Part shown: piece after piece, positions 1-10,625 of the stretch
Numbering within the stretch: the first letter of the stretch is position 1
How the letters are laid out: every line of letters begins with the position of its first letter
From: Sordariomycetes sp. S80-01Y
Taxonomy: Eukaryota > Ascomycota > Sordariomycetes
NCBI GenBank assembly: GCA_037042185.1
Contig: JAXQJY010000031.1
Coordinates: 930,001 to 994,000, forward strand
Length of the DNA: 64,000 bases
Direction: 5' to 3'
Position numbers and translations under genes: made by a program
The notes under the pieces: generated by a model
What the model was told of the DNA's origin: nothing
Databases searched by the model: none
The model's input: the letters and a program-made list of their open reading frames with translations, nothing else

Positions 1-931
1 CCTTCGTTCGAAGCCAGCGGTCACGTCGCAGCGTCACGAGCGTTCAACCTCGGACACTGTTCGATTCGACCACCAGCCGGCCAGACACAGGCAGACCGTG
101 ACACTCGGTCCTCTCTCGGCGACAACATCTCGCCGGACCCTGCTGTAGAGGTATGTGGTCCACGTCGCATACTGCTTCATTGTTGGCCGAGACTTTCCCC
201 ATCCCGTCCAACATGGGCATTCGCTCGGGATATGCTCAGGAATCTAATCTGCTATAGCCTAGATTGCATGCCGACTCGCTCAGCGTCTCTCGAACCCTTC
301 TCCACCGGCGCGTTCACCTCGATTCCTGACGGGACACGTTAGCTCGTTGTTCCCACTTCTCAGGTCGTGTCTCATTTCGCCAACTCCGTCCATTGACTGG
401 AAACTGTGGCGGTAAGAAACATCCTCCCAATCAACTTGCACCATTTGCCCTCCCGCATTCCCCAGGCCCAAGGGAGCTTGTAGAAGGACCAGCCCAAAGC
501 CTATGTCTCTACACTGGTGCCTGCCCCTTCGAAGCCTCGTGTCTCTCCGCCACAATACCCAAAGGAAGCCATGGCTGATCTGTGCAATCTTCTAGAGCTA
601 TTCACTCCACCACCGCCGGGCCTCCTCGACTCCATAGGCGACTCGGACCCCTTGTTCGATCCCTTTACTTCGACTACATGTCCTTGGCTCTCAATTCCAG
701 CCACAGTCACTCCTTTCTTTAATTTTCAACCACGCTCTTTAATACCTTAATCACTTAATTCCTCGGCGCGCCTCATCTCATTGGCAGCCCGCCCGAGTCC
801 ACTCTTTACAATCTCAACACTCCCGACCCAAGATTCCTGGGGAACTTATCCGTCCTTCTTTATCAACCACCCGGCAACCGCTTTTCATCTCATCTCCGCC
901 TCTCTTCGAACTCTCTCAGCCATTACACAAA
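1..931. other. Upstream region of the G1 cyclin gene, no gene seen
   Basis: Only short open frames without recognisable domains are present on either strand. The last 150 bases or so are pyrimidine-rich (repeated CTC/TCT runs), as is common for fungal promoters and 5' leaders, and end directly at the cyclin ATG. The region is best read as promoter and 5' UTR of the gene at 932; a 3' end of a gene lying outside the left edge cannot be excluded. Confidence 0.5.
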
Positions 932-2092
932 ATGGCTCATCCTCAAATGGATACCACCTTCTTCGTGGAAGACGATGCCGCCCCGGCGAGCATCACCCCT
1001 CGCACTGCAGCAAAGATGATTGCACGCAGGAAACAAGAGCTTATCGCCAACGAGCTATCACGCCTCGCCGCCGACGAGTACTTGGAGGACATCATGCGAC
1101 ACATGCATCACATGGAGGACGAGACTCTCCCGGACGTCAACCTCATCGATATGCAACGCGAGATTCAATGGTTCATGCGGCCGTACCTCATCGACTTTCT
1201 CATCGAGGCCCACTGTGCCTTCGCCCTGCTCCCAGAGACGCTCTTCCTTACCGTCAACCTCCTCGACCGCTACTGTGCCAAGCGTATAGTGTATAAGCAA
1301 CACTACCAGCTCGTCGGCTGTGCGGCTCTACTCATCGCTGCCAAGTACGGTGATAAGAAAGACCGTGTCCCACAGATCAGCGAGCTGAACAACATGTGCT
1401 GCGGTCTTTACGACGCCGGCATGTTTGCTCAGATGGAGATGCATGTGCTCAACACCCTCGACTGGACCATCGGCCACCCAACCGTCGACTTCTTTTCGTC
1501 GTTGATGGTAGCGGAGGAGCATGATGATCAAGAGGTGGAGCACATGGCGGCCTACATGAGCGAGATTGCCCTGTACCACCGCGACTTCGTCTCGACGAAG
1601 TCATCGACTATGGCACGAGCTTCCCTCGCCCTCGCCAGGGCAGTGCTGGGCCGACCGGAGGTCAACGATGGCGTTTGGGACCAAAACGAGAATGCTACCC
1701 TGGTGTCGCTCTCTCAGCATCTCCACCAACCGGCACCGGCTTTGGCCCGCAAGTACTCGACGCAGCACATGTCGAAGGTTTCACAAGCCCTCGCCGACTT
1801 CATGGCTCGGCAGGCCGCCCTGCAACGGCGCAACGCTGAACCACCAACGCCGCCCGCTGAGCCTGCCAAGCACGATCTTCTCAGCACACCCCAGAAGGGC
1901 CACGGTGTTGCCGCTGGCTTCGATGGATACCTCACACCACCCATTACCCCCGACGGTCACCAGTTCAACAACCAGGGCGTATCGTCATCTTACCCTCTCA
2001 CCTCACAACGATACCCCGTGACACCGTCACAAAATCGGCAAGAGCAATACTCATACGGCACATACCAACACCCACAATACATCAACCCGTGA
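932..2092 (+). CDS. G1/S-specific cyclin (Cln/Puc1 type)
   Basis: Single-exon gene of 386 residues. The cyclin box occupies about residues 50-190 and contains the typical helix-1 block (MRPYLIDFLIEAH) and the LLDRYCAKR and LIAAKYGD blocks of N-terminal cyclin folds. The family partners a Cdc28/Cdk1-type kinase to drive G1 progression; filamentous fungi usually have one gene of this type (CLN-1 in Neurospora, PucA in Aspergillus). The C-terminal third (about 300-386) is Pro/Thr/Ser-rich with several TP dipeptides, possible CDK or SCF phosphodegron sites, as in other G1 cyclins. The ATG at 932 follows ACAAA, a good fungal start context. No intron signals are needed. Assignment to the G1 rather than B-type group rests on the lack of a long N-terminal extension and on overall resemblance, so subtype is less certain than the family. 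Confidence 0.88.
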   Translation: MAHPQMDTTFFVEDDAAPASITPRTAAKMIARRKQELIANELSRLAADEYLEDIMRHMHHMEDETLPDVNLIDMQREIQWFMRPYLIDFLIEAHCAFALLPETLFLTVNLLDRYCAKRIVYKQHYQLVGCAALLIAAKYGDKKDRVPQISELNNMCCGLYDAGMFAQMEMHVLNTLDWTIGHPTVDFFSSLMVAEEHDDQEVEHMAAYMSEIALYHRDFVSTKSSTMARASLALARAVLGRPEVNDGVWDQNENATLVSLSQHLHQPAPALARKYSTQHMSKVSQALADFMARQAALQRRNAEPPTPPAEPAKHDLLSTPQKGHGVAAGFDGYLTPPITPDGHQFNNQGVSSSYPLTSQRYPVTPSQNRQEQYSYGTYQHPQYINP

Positions 2093-4562
2093 TAGGCTCA
2101 TTCACACCTGAGCCTGCACTCAACGACATTCGACCTCATCATCCGCGGAACGAAGAGCTCGGTTGCATGGGAGGCACCCAGAATGACTTGTTTCATCTAC
2201 GTCCATGGCATTTAGCGACTGCGTCTGACTTTTTGCACTTTTCCTATCTGTCCAAATTTCCTGTCTCTTTCACCACCATCACCCATCACTCCAAAGCAAG
2301 TCTATTCGGCACCCAAAAAAAAGGAGCGGAATTCAGGATCATACCCCCTTAAGTTTCTGTCCTCGTTCTTCAGTACGAGGAAACACCTTTACTTCCCAAG
2401 GCTTGCTTAAGAGGGAGAGCGAAAAAAAGTTTCTTTGATTCGGAATAGACCATGCGACATGGAATGGCCACCGCACACACGGTCCTCGGCACGAGGAGGA
2501 GGGAGAAAGATACCACACCAAGACTGTTTTCATGCAAGAGCGAGAGGAGCATCGTGGGAGAAAGTGGAGCAGTCAGTCACTCAAGATGACAGCTTTTCTG
2601 CCCGAAAGAGCAAGGAGATTTGCGACGGAAGTTTCACGACCTCATATTCTCTTGCGACATTTCTAGGCACATCCTTCGAGGGATCGGTTGCCCCGGCATT
2701 AATTCTTTGATACATCAACGACGCGACGACGAAAGCCAAGCTTGACCCTCTGCCGATGCGCGGCAAAGGGATGCAGAAGTTTAATGCAGAGGTGGCATGG
2801 GGCTGAAATGGCCGTCGAAGGAGGTTTTAAGGGGCTGGATGAGTCCGCACGATATCCTGCTCCCCTAGCAAAGCTTTCCTTAATGGCGGCTGCTGAGAGC
2901 ATGGATGATTGTGGGCATGTGCTTCAACTTCAATACCGGGAGGTGCTGCTCGAACTCGCCCTGTGTATAGGTAGACCAGATGTAAAGAAGTTACAAAGAG
3001 GAAATTCTTCCCAAATTTTGTCCCAGCAATCATCCCGAGAAGTGTTTGAATGCAATCGTGACAGGGGAGCGCATTGATTTCCCTGGCTGACCTTGCTCGA
3101 CGGGAGGGATCACTATGCTTAGCGCCTGAGTGTCTAATTGCGGACGCTCAACTCGTCCCAGGAGGCATAACTTCAGGGATGTTTCATAGCGCAGACTATC
3201 GACTTGTGAAAACCCCATGTCCTGGGGTTTACAATCCCATGCCAGTCTTGAGGGTACCACACCTGTTCTCCCGCTAAAGACCCAAGGAAGGACCTACCCA
3301 GTTTCTCGACAAAGTTCCCGATAGGAAAGCCATAGAAAAAAGTCGCTCAGATCTCGATCTCGAGAATGCGGGAGCGCCTGACGTCAAGACTTTGATGCAG
3401 AATGACCAGGGGGGGATCTTTTAGCGTTGCCTGTGCTATGCCGAGACAAGGGGCGGGAGGTTAAGATTGCCTGGGCGCGCGGTTGCTGAGTTGGCGTTGA
3501 TGCGGATACCAGAAGCATTACGGGGCGGCAAAAGGAGGTTGGGAGTTGGGTGGACGGTAATTGCACTAAAGGGGGTGGCTAATGCTGTGTGGCGCCTTAT
3601 GTAAGCCGGCCGGAGACACCCCACGGGCCGCCGCTATTTTGGGATGGGTTCTTGTTCGGGATGTCGGAAGGCGAGAGACTACCCTACGTTGGGGTACTGG
3701 AACGTGAAATCCGCAGCCACAGCGCGTCAACCCGCCTCACTGCTGCCCATCTGGCGTCGAAGCTGAGATGCCAGCAAGAGACTGCCCTTGCATGAGCCTT
3801 CTCGTGGTGTTTAGAGTTCAGCGGGATCAGGAATGTTGGTTGAACGAGATCCTGTGAGCAGCTTCAAACTCAGAGGTTGGATTTCTTTGTTCCCTTCGGC
3901 GTGTCCGTGAAGGGAGCAACGGTCCGTGCTGCTTCAAATACGCCGCCAACGCTCTCCCTTGAGCACAGACCCATATTGAAGACGGCACCGAGGGGCGATT
4001 TTGATGCCTCGGGGTCTGGTATGGTGGCTCGCCGGTCCGTGGTGTCTGGATTGCCCGGGCCGTCTTGACGGGAGGTTGTTGTGAGCAACCGGTGGCGGGG
4101 AAGAAGACAAAAGAAAGACCATGGCTTCTTAGGCGTGCCGGCTGACTGAGATACTCGACTACTTGGGGAAACGGCTGCTTCTAGGATACCGTGGATTGTT
4201 AGGCAGCTTAGTCAAGCCGTGCCTGGACACATTACGAAGCTTCATCCCTCAGGAACGGCACGGAAAAGTTCCCCAACGCCATGCTATGGTTCTGATCAGA
4301 AATCCATACCTGTGACTGTAGTGTCGTGAGTGTTGCGGGACGCCCTCCTTGCCTTCTTGCACACTCGATGGTGGATTGACGGCTGCCGTTGGACGTTGGG
4401 GAACATCAAGCTCTCCAAGTCCGATGCGACTCCTGGCTGTCTGCACTCAAAAAACGGGGAAGAATGACCATGCTTTGAGAGCAGGCGTTGTGTAGATTCT
4501 CGTCCAGCTCACCTCATACAACAGAGGGACCCTCGGTGGCTCATGGCAACCAGCGATCTCCT

Positions 4563-4580
4563 GGTAGGCGAAAGCCTACC
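4563..4580. repeat. Perfect 7-bp hairpin with GAAA loop
   Basis: GGTAGGC (4563-4569), the tetraloop GAAA (4570-4573) and GCCTACC (4574-4580) form a perfect palindrome on the + strand. GNRA loops are stabilising in RNA, so it could be a folded element of a transcript, but transcription of this stretch is not shown. Confidence 0.7.
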
Positions 4581-4677
4581 GCTCCCAGGAACGGTTACGA
4601 GACTGGGTAATCTTCTTGAAAGATATCAGAGGTAGCATGTTCAGTGATGCTTGCCTTGAGGGCTGCGTCTTAGAAGA

Positions 4678-4727
4678 CCAATTGTCAACAAGGAGTCGCT
4701 GTTGGTCTTGCTCTTGTTGACAGTTGG
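4678..4727. repeat. Inverted repeat, 15-bp arms
   Basis: The arms CCAATTGTCAACAAG (4678-4692) and CTTGTTGACAGTTGG (4713-4727) are reverse complements at 14 of 15 positions, separated by a 20-base loop. It lies 100 bases from the GAAA-capped hairpin and 320 bases upstream of the gene at 5048. It may be an RNA hairpin, a DNA cruciform or the residue of a small inverted-repeat element. Confidence 0.7.
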
Positions 4728-5047
4728 ATGCTCACAGACTACCGCGCTTGATCCGTAGGAAAAGCCCTGCCAAATTAGCCACACTCCAGGAGACGTGCTC
4801 AGCCCATCAAACTATCCTCTTTGTTCTCTCGTAGAAGCTATTCACATCATCGCCAGCATGTGCCGCCCAGACCACCCTCACCTCCGAGCGCCCGCCTCAA
4901 CGGACTCGGAGGAGCGAACGAAGCAGTCACAAAAGGGCATCTCGCTCCCAACCTTCACGACTTACGTGGCTTGTTCTTCATCAAATTGGGGAGAATTGCA
5001 AGGCTCCAAAGCCCACCGACACTACGATTTCGGAAACGCTCGACACT

Positions 5048-8000
5048 ATGCTTGAGCTTAGACGAAGCAAACGCAACGCGGCGGTGAACCACGGAAAGCT
5101 GGAGACGTCGCTGCCGACTGATAGTCAGTTTCCGGGACATCAACCTGATTCTGCGACTTCGAGAAAAGACTCTTACAGCAGCCGGTCCGCTACTTGGAGC
5201 TCAGGAACCTCCTCTTCTCGCCAATCAGGCCGTGTGGGTTCGGAAACAAGCTCCTCAGCCGGCTCGCAGCCCCCTAAAGAAAGCCACGAGCAACACAGGG
5301 TCGGAAAGTCTGCCCAGAATCGCCGCGCGCATGCCCCCCTCGTTCTTCCTACGCCTTCATTCAAACAAACGCAGACCCAAAGGAAGACAGCGGCACAGCT
5401 CGAGGACGAAGAAGAAACCAGGGGGTACGGGGAGCCGTGGATGCCGCCTTCACCTGGTGGTGGATGGAAGCAACAAAAGTCGGATGGCCGGCAGTCAGCA
5501 CTGGGAAACATTGCCGAGGAGAAAAGGGGTGAACAGGAGCCGGGTACCCCAGCGTTAGTGACTACAGAGGAGCTGGATACCGCAATACAAGAGCAACCGG
5601 GCAGCTTTGAGCCTCCGTACTCGCCTCGGGAGTTTCTGAAGAATCAGAGCATGGCTCAGAAATTTGGAAACAAACGCCAGACACACGAACCAACCCAGCG
5701 CGACTACATGACCAGAGAAAAGGCCAGAGCTACGGCCACACAACAAGTCAACGAGCTGCCGCCCCCGAGAGGGGCCAAAAACCCTTCCGCAGCTCGACGC
5801 AAGGAAGCCAAGGCCAAGAAGCAGAACACCAAGGTAACTTGGAGTCAGGATACGGCTGGCTTCGACGCAAACCCACAAGCTTCTGCTGTGGATCATTCAG
5901 AGGGCACAGGGGCTCACGGTGTCATCGAAGACCCGAATGCGCCTCGTTGGTTGCGCCATTGGCTTCAGGAGAAGGGCTACGCCAAACCAGAGGACCTCCA
6001 TCTTCATTTGTATAAAGGCTACCAAATCGAGGGCCCCAAGCTGCAGCTCATTCGAGCCAAAAACTTCCTCTCGGCCCACGACGCCGACAATTGCGACGGC
6101 TGGAGCCAGAAGCTCGACGAGCTGTGCCAGTACGTCAAGCACCTCTCCGAAATCTACAAAGACGAGGACTGGGATTACGACATGATCGAGGTCCTCGAAA
6201 TGCTGAAGACGCATCGTATATGGGAGAAGTACATGTACGGCAAGCCGAAGCTGGATCTCTGGCTCCAGGATGGCAATGGTGAGATCGTGCCGTATGCGCA
6301 GAGATTCACATTTGACCGGAACTCTGTCGTCACCTTTTATAAGGGCTATCGACCCCCTGGTGCTCCATGCCACAGGGACGAGAGAGGCTCGCTGGCTGGC
6401 AAGGCGCCGGGGCTCTTCATCCAACCCCACGTTGTTACAAACCCTCCGGAGCATGAGGAGATCGACCCTTTTGCGTACACTAAAGGAGCCTCTTGGTTTG
6501 ACAAGAGAGAAAAGAGACGCGCTGAACGGATCCGCGAAAATGTCCTCGAAGAAGCTCAGTATCAAGAAGACTCCTTGGTTAGCAGGTCAACCACCATTTC
6601 CCTTCCGCCCGCCGCTAATTGGAATGGCCCTATCGTCAACAGACTCATGGATAATGGCATGAAGGAGACCTACGACAAGCTCAAGAAGTACGCCCAGCTC
6701 GCTGCCAAGCTTCACCGCACTGTCTGGAAGACTGCAGTGCACGGCAACAGAGTAGCACTTGAGCAATGTCTCGAGGGCATCGACCGGGGGATGAGTGGCA
6801 AGACTTGGTCTGGCTTGCCTGCATCCGCTGAGGGTGCAGAAGCACAGGAGAAGCTCCCTATCCGGCCTGCAGAGTTTGCCTGGCTTGAATTCTTGACAAG
6901 TGTTGCACTAGTCCACGCTCGCCCAGTCGAGATGGAGCCCAAAGCTGTCGCTTTCTTGGACAGGCTGGAGAAGTTGCTCGCTGATCCTAGGGAAGATGGC
7001 GTCTTCGCGAAGCATGCCAAAGAGGGCCGCGCGACGCCCCTATCTGAGCTGACTGATGCCATCAACTTGGGTCTGAAGAAGGATGATGTGCAGCAGGGTC
7101 CTAAGAGAATCTACTTATTCGACCAAGATGAAGTGTGGACATATGCCGGTGTTGGCATGGAGTTAGGCATGGTTCAGTGTGTTAACCCCCCTCCCCTTTT
7201 ACGCCCCGTTAAAGAATCGCGCTGACGACAAAGTAGCTGCAAGGAGCAACGAGATAGACGTGGGCGGGTCGTCAGCAGAAGCGTCGGCGAGCTGACTACT
7301 CATGGCCTTCTCCCTGAGCATCGCATCCGTTGGCACGACGTAGGGATCGACGAGGAAACAGCTCAGCCGAACGGAGGCCCTGAAACAGGGGCGGCTGCAG
7401 CTCACGCGGTCGCCCCCGACTCTGGCACTGTCGCCTCAACTGCCCCGACAGCCCTCAGTAATACCTACTCTGAAGATGGCTGTGACAACGAATATCTCAA
7501 GTATCTCCCAAAGTACACCTCGCTCCGTCCTTGGCTGGACGAAGGGAACGAAGAACACTGGCCGCTGGAAGATAGGAACAAGACTGTCAAGTTTTACCAA
7601 CATCTCGGCGCTCGTCTCGGGCTCGATCTGTACAACCTGCGCAAGGAGCTCGACGAGGCCGAAAAGACCGTCGTCGGTAGCAAGCGGACAGTGTCTGAGC
7701 AGCGGAGTGACAACCTTGTCCAGAAGAATACAGCATCCCTGAGGGGCAGTCTGAAGTCTTGGACGGTTGGCTATCACGAGCGGGTCAGCGATGAAGAGAA
7801 TTTCCCTACCAACACGAAGAGACGGATTCCTCTGTACAAGGACATCGTTGGAGCGGCAGACCCTCAGTATCGCAACGGTAGCTGGCAGGACAAGGACTGC
7901 TTGGATGATGCGCAAGAGCACGAAGCCCGCGAGAAGGTCCGACAGGGTCTCATCCTCGAATCCCACGCGAACAAATCCACGATCTGGCCCGTCGCGTCGG

Positions 8001-8609
8001 GTAGATCCTCTCCCTTCGAACCGGGCAGCAAGTTCCCCCTGTGGCGCCGTGAGCCCCTCTGGGACTTCGGCAACCCCAAGATCAGGGGGGGCACGGTCCG
8101 CAAGTTCTTCAGCCTGAACCGCTGGCCCCTGCATCTGCAGAACGAGGAGATGCAGGAGAAGATCAAGGCTTCTGGCCCGCCGAGGGCTGAGGTGGTGGAG
8201 CAAGCTGAGGAGGTCGAGGAGGTGGCGCTGGGCTATGCGCCTGCGAGGTTCCCCGGCGAGGGCGACGACAGGGTCATTTGGCGTAGAGGGACTGAGTATT
8301 GGCTGGGTGCCACGCCGAAGCAGCAGGCGGACATCTGGAGACGCACTCATCGTATGTGAAACCCCATCCCCGGGCGATAGATTTGAAAGACTGACACTGT
8401 TCCTAGCTTCAGGGAGCAAACCGACTCCCACTTGGAAGGACAAGATCGCGAATCTGTTCACCAGGAAGCGCAAGCGAGGCTCACAAGACGACATCGACGA
8501 GCTCGAGGCGGGCAGCCTGCGTCTCTCCAGTCCAAAGCACATGCCAAAGGTTATCAAGCACCGCGAGGCTCCAGAGAGGCGGGCCAAGAAGGCTCGTTTG
8601 ATCGGTTAG
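5048..8609 (+). CDS. Unrecognised large nuclear-type protein
   Basis: Exons inferred: 5048-7176, 7237-8351 and 8407-8609, giving 1148 residues. Intron 1 (60 bp, GTGTGT...AAGTAG) removes the in-frame TGA at 7223; a CTGAC branch point lies just before its acceptor. Intron 2 (55 bp, GTATGT...CCTAG) also has a CTGAC. All three exons stay in one frame. I do not recognise the family. Residues 1-290 are Ser/Gln/Lys-rich and probably disordered. About 300-420 and 560-720 look globular and Trp/Tyr-rich (for example RWLRHWLQEKGY and WDYDMIEVLEML). A third globular part follows intron 1 (KYLPKYTSLRPWL, PLWRREPLWDFGNP). The C-terminus has two basic clusters, RKRKRG and ERRAKKAR, typical of nuclear import signals. 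It converges on RPS2. Function unknown; nuclear location is inferred. The exact donor of intron 1 is the least certain point. Confidence 0.75.
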
Positions 8610-9178
8610 CGCACCGCCCTCTCCCTCCTCACAATTCCTGGGTGAGCTTTGTCGCTGACAGGCCAGCAAGGTCAGCATCGCTGAGCCTGCCCTTGATGGC
8701 TCGTTGTTTCACTGAGTCGCCGGAGGACTCGTTGACACGACGTTGGTTGGAGTTTTGGAGGGGATACCGTAGATGGAAGGGGGGCGGCGAGAGTGGTAGA
8801 GTCAGACTGGAGATACTTGATCGGATTGATATGGAGTTTGTTATCCCGGGGAGTCCAGGGGTTGCTGATTCGGATACAATATTTGCGGCGCTTGGTGATT
8901 GATAGCTTTGCGTTCAAGTCCTGGCCGGTATTCTGTCATAATTAGGAAGTCGAATACATCTAGTTCACATGATGGTCGACATATTTCACGTCGGCGCACA
9001 GATCAAGATTGTTGAAGTATTTTGTTCATTCAGACCTTAGCCATAAATCATAGCCCAGCCTGAATAGTCCATCCGTCCCATGCATGAAAAACAGATCATG
9101 AATTGGACTGGCACGCGTCACCCGCCCAGTCCCACCTGAATCCCTGAGCCAACACTACCTCATACCGCAACGAAACGC
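8610..9178. other. Convergent intergenic region, nothing seen
   Basis: This stretch separates the stop codons of the gene ending at 8609 and of RPS2. It becomes AT-rich after about 8880 and should hold both 3' UTRs. No ORF or structured element is supported. Confidence 0.5.
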
Positions 9179-10116
9179 TTAGTAGCGCTTGTTGCCGGCA
9201 CGGAGGCTGTCGGAGTGCTCCTCAAGGGGCGACTTGATGAGCTTGGTCTCCTTCCAGAGGTTGGGCGTCAGGAAGCCGTAGGTGTTGGTGACGGCAGAGA
9301 AGACGGCCTTGAGGGTGTTCTCGAGGGTCTTGGTGGAGCCGGCGGAGGAGGTGTAGGCGTCCTCAACACCAGCGAGCTGGAGGAAGCGCTTGACGGCGGG
9401 GGAGGCAACGAGGCCGGTACCACGGGGGGCGGGGATCATCTAGTACTGTCAGTCCGGCTGTCCTGCAACGGGGTGGGAGGACGAAAAACGTACGCGAACA
9501 GTGACGGAACCGCACTTGCCGCTCTGCTTGCAGGGCAGAGAGTGAGGCTGACCGAGGTTGGTACCCCAGTATCCGCGACGGACGGGGATGACGCTCAGCT
9601 TGGCGATGATGATGGCGGCGCGGATGGCGGTAGCGACTTCCTTGGAGGTCTTGATACCGAGACCGACGTGGCCCTCGGAGTCACCGATGATGACGACGGC
9701 CTTGAAACGGGTGCGCTGACCGGCACGGGTCTGCTTCTGGACGGGCTTGATCTGTAGTCACAAAACCGTCAGCACTTCTGCTCCTGGCCGCATTTCCCTT
9801 GAATTCCCCGCGCTGCTGCTACTCGTCGGTCGGGTCGCCGTACCTTCATAACCTCATCCTTGAGCTTGGGCAGGAAGTTGTCCACGATCTGGTACTCCTT
9901 GATGGGCAGGGAGTGCAGGTAGATCTCCTCCATGCTGGTGATCTTGCCGGCCTTGACGAGACGGCCGAGCTTGGTGACGGGCTGCCACTCCTTCTCGTCG
10001 CTCTTACCGCGACCGCGGCCACGGCCACGACCACGTCCACGACCACGGTCGCCACGTCCACGGTCACCGCCACGGGAGGCGAAACCTCCTCCGCGAGAAG
10101 CACCACGATCAGCCAT
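9179..10116 (-). CDS. RPS2: 40S ribosomal protein S2 (uS5)
   Basis: Three exons on the minus strand: 10116-9844, 9751-9494 and 9439-9179, giving 263 residues, the usual length for the family. Introns of 92 and 54 bp are both in phase 0 with clean GTACG donors and CAG/TAG acceptors. The N-terminus is the Arg/Gly-rich stretch expected of eukaryotic uS5 (repeated RGRG dipeptides), followed by the conserved S5 core: [13 protein letters not shown] in exon 1, then [19 protein letters not shown] and the GSVTVR block in exon 2. The C-terminal domain closes with GFLTPNLW. It is a core 40S protein near the mRNA entry channel and is involved in decoding accuracy. Its Arg/Gly tail is a known target of arginine methylation in other eukaryotes. 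Confidence 0.97.
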
Positions 10117-10625
10117 TGTGAAGATTCGGATTCGGTCGGGGGGTTGGCGAATTCGAAGTTGTCGTGGGTTGGTTAGTATGGAGTGAGGGCGGCGGTTGGC
10201 GATTGGGGACAACTTTTTTGGTGGTGGGGTCCATGCGAATTTTGGTGGTCGCACTTGCCCTAATGGCTTGTGAATGGCCGGGCAGAGATAGGTGGGTCGG
10301 GACTCACCACACCCCACCTCGGTGAGACTCGGTGAGAACTGACATCGTGAATTACTTCGAGATGTCCTTTTACGGAAGTCTACATTCTGCGCAAGAAATC
10401 TTGGTCGTCAGCATGAAGGAGATGCGATTAACTCCAAAACCGAAAAAGCTATATACAGCATGGCCCCAAATCGACAGCCGTCTGCCCCCAATGCTCACTG
10501 CGCTTCAACAACATGTAAATCCCCATCGCCCAGGTACGTGAGCGCCCGCAGGTTTTCGCATCCTACAGGATAGAAGCAACGAAGGAGTGGTGATTTATTC
10601 CTCATGAATCCAGGTGCTCGTCCTC
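10117..10625. other. Promoter side of RPS2 and 3' side of the sulfurtransferase gene
   Basis: The stretch directly upstream of the RPS2 start is followed by the probable 3' UTR of the minus-strand sulfurtransferase gene. No ORF with coding character was seen. The region around 10190-10230 is T/G-rich on the plus strand, that is A/C-rich toward RPS2. Confidence 0.45.

Larger units (their letters stand above)
2093..5047. other. 3-kb intergenic region with hairpins, no gene seen
   Basis: No reading frame here has recognisable domains, plausible splice sites or coding-like composition. The first few hundred bases should hold the cyclin 3' UTR and the last few hundred the promoter and 5' UTR of the gene at 5048. 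Three inverted repeats stand out: an AAACCCC/GGGGTTT hairpin at 3210-3230, a GAAA-capped hairpin at 4563-4580, and a 15-bp-arm hairpin at 4678-4727. A non-coding RNA or an old transposon remnant is possible, but nothing shows it directly. Confidence 0.45.

Noticed and set aside
1-20. tRNA T-loop-like GTTCGAAGCC at the left edge
   Set aside because: No acceptor or anticodon arms can be seen, as the rest would lie outside the window; the match is too short.
7436-8587. 383-codon minus-strand frame
   Set aside because: It lies over exons 2 and 3 of the plus-strand gene, whose three exons share one frame with good introns.
9769-10317. Longer RPS2 start upstream of 10116
   Set aside because: The upstream extension is not uS5-like; [11 protein letters not shown] at 10116 matches the family start.
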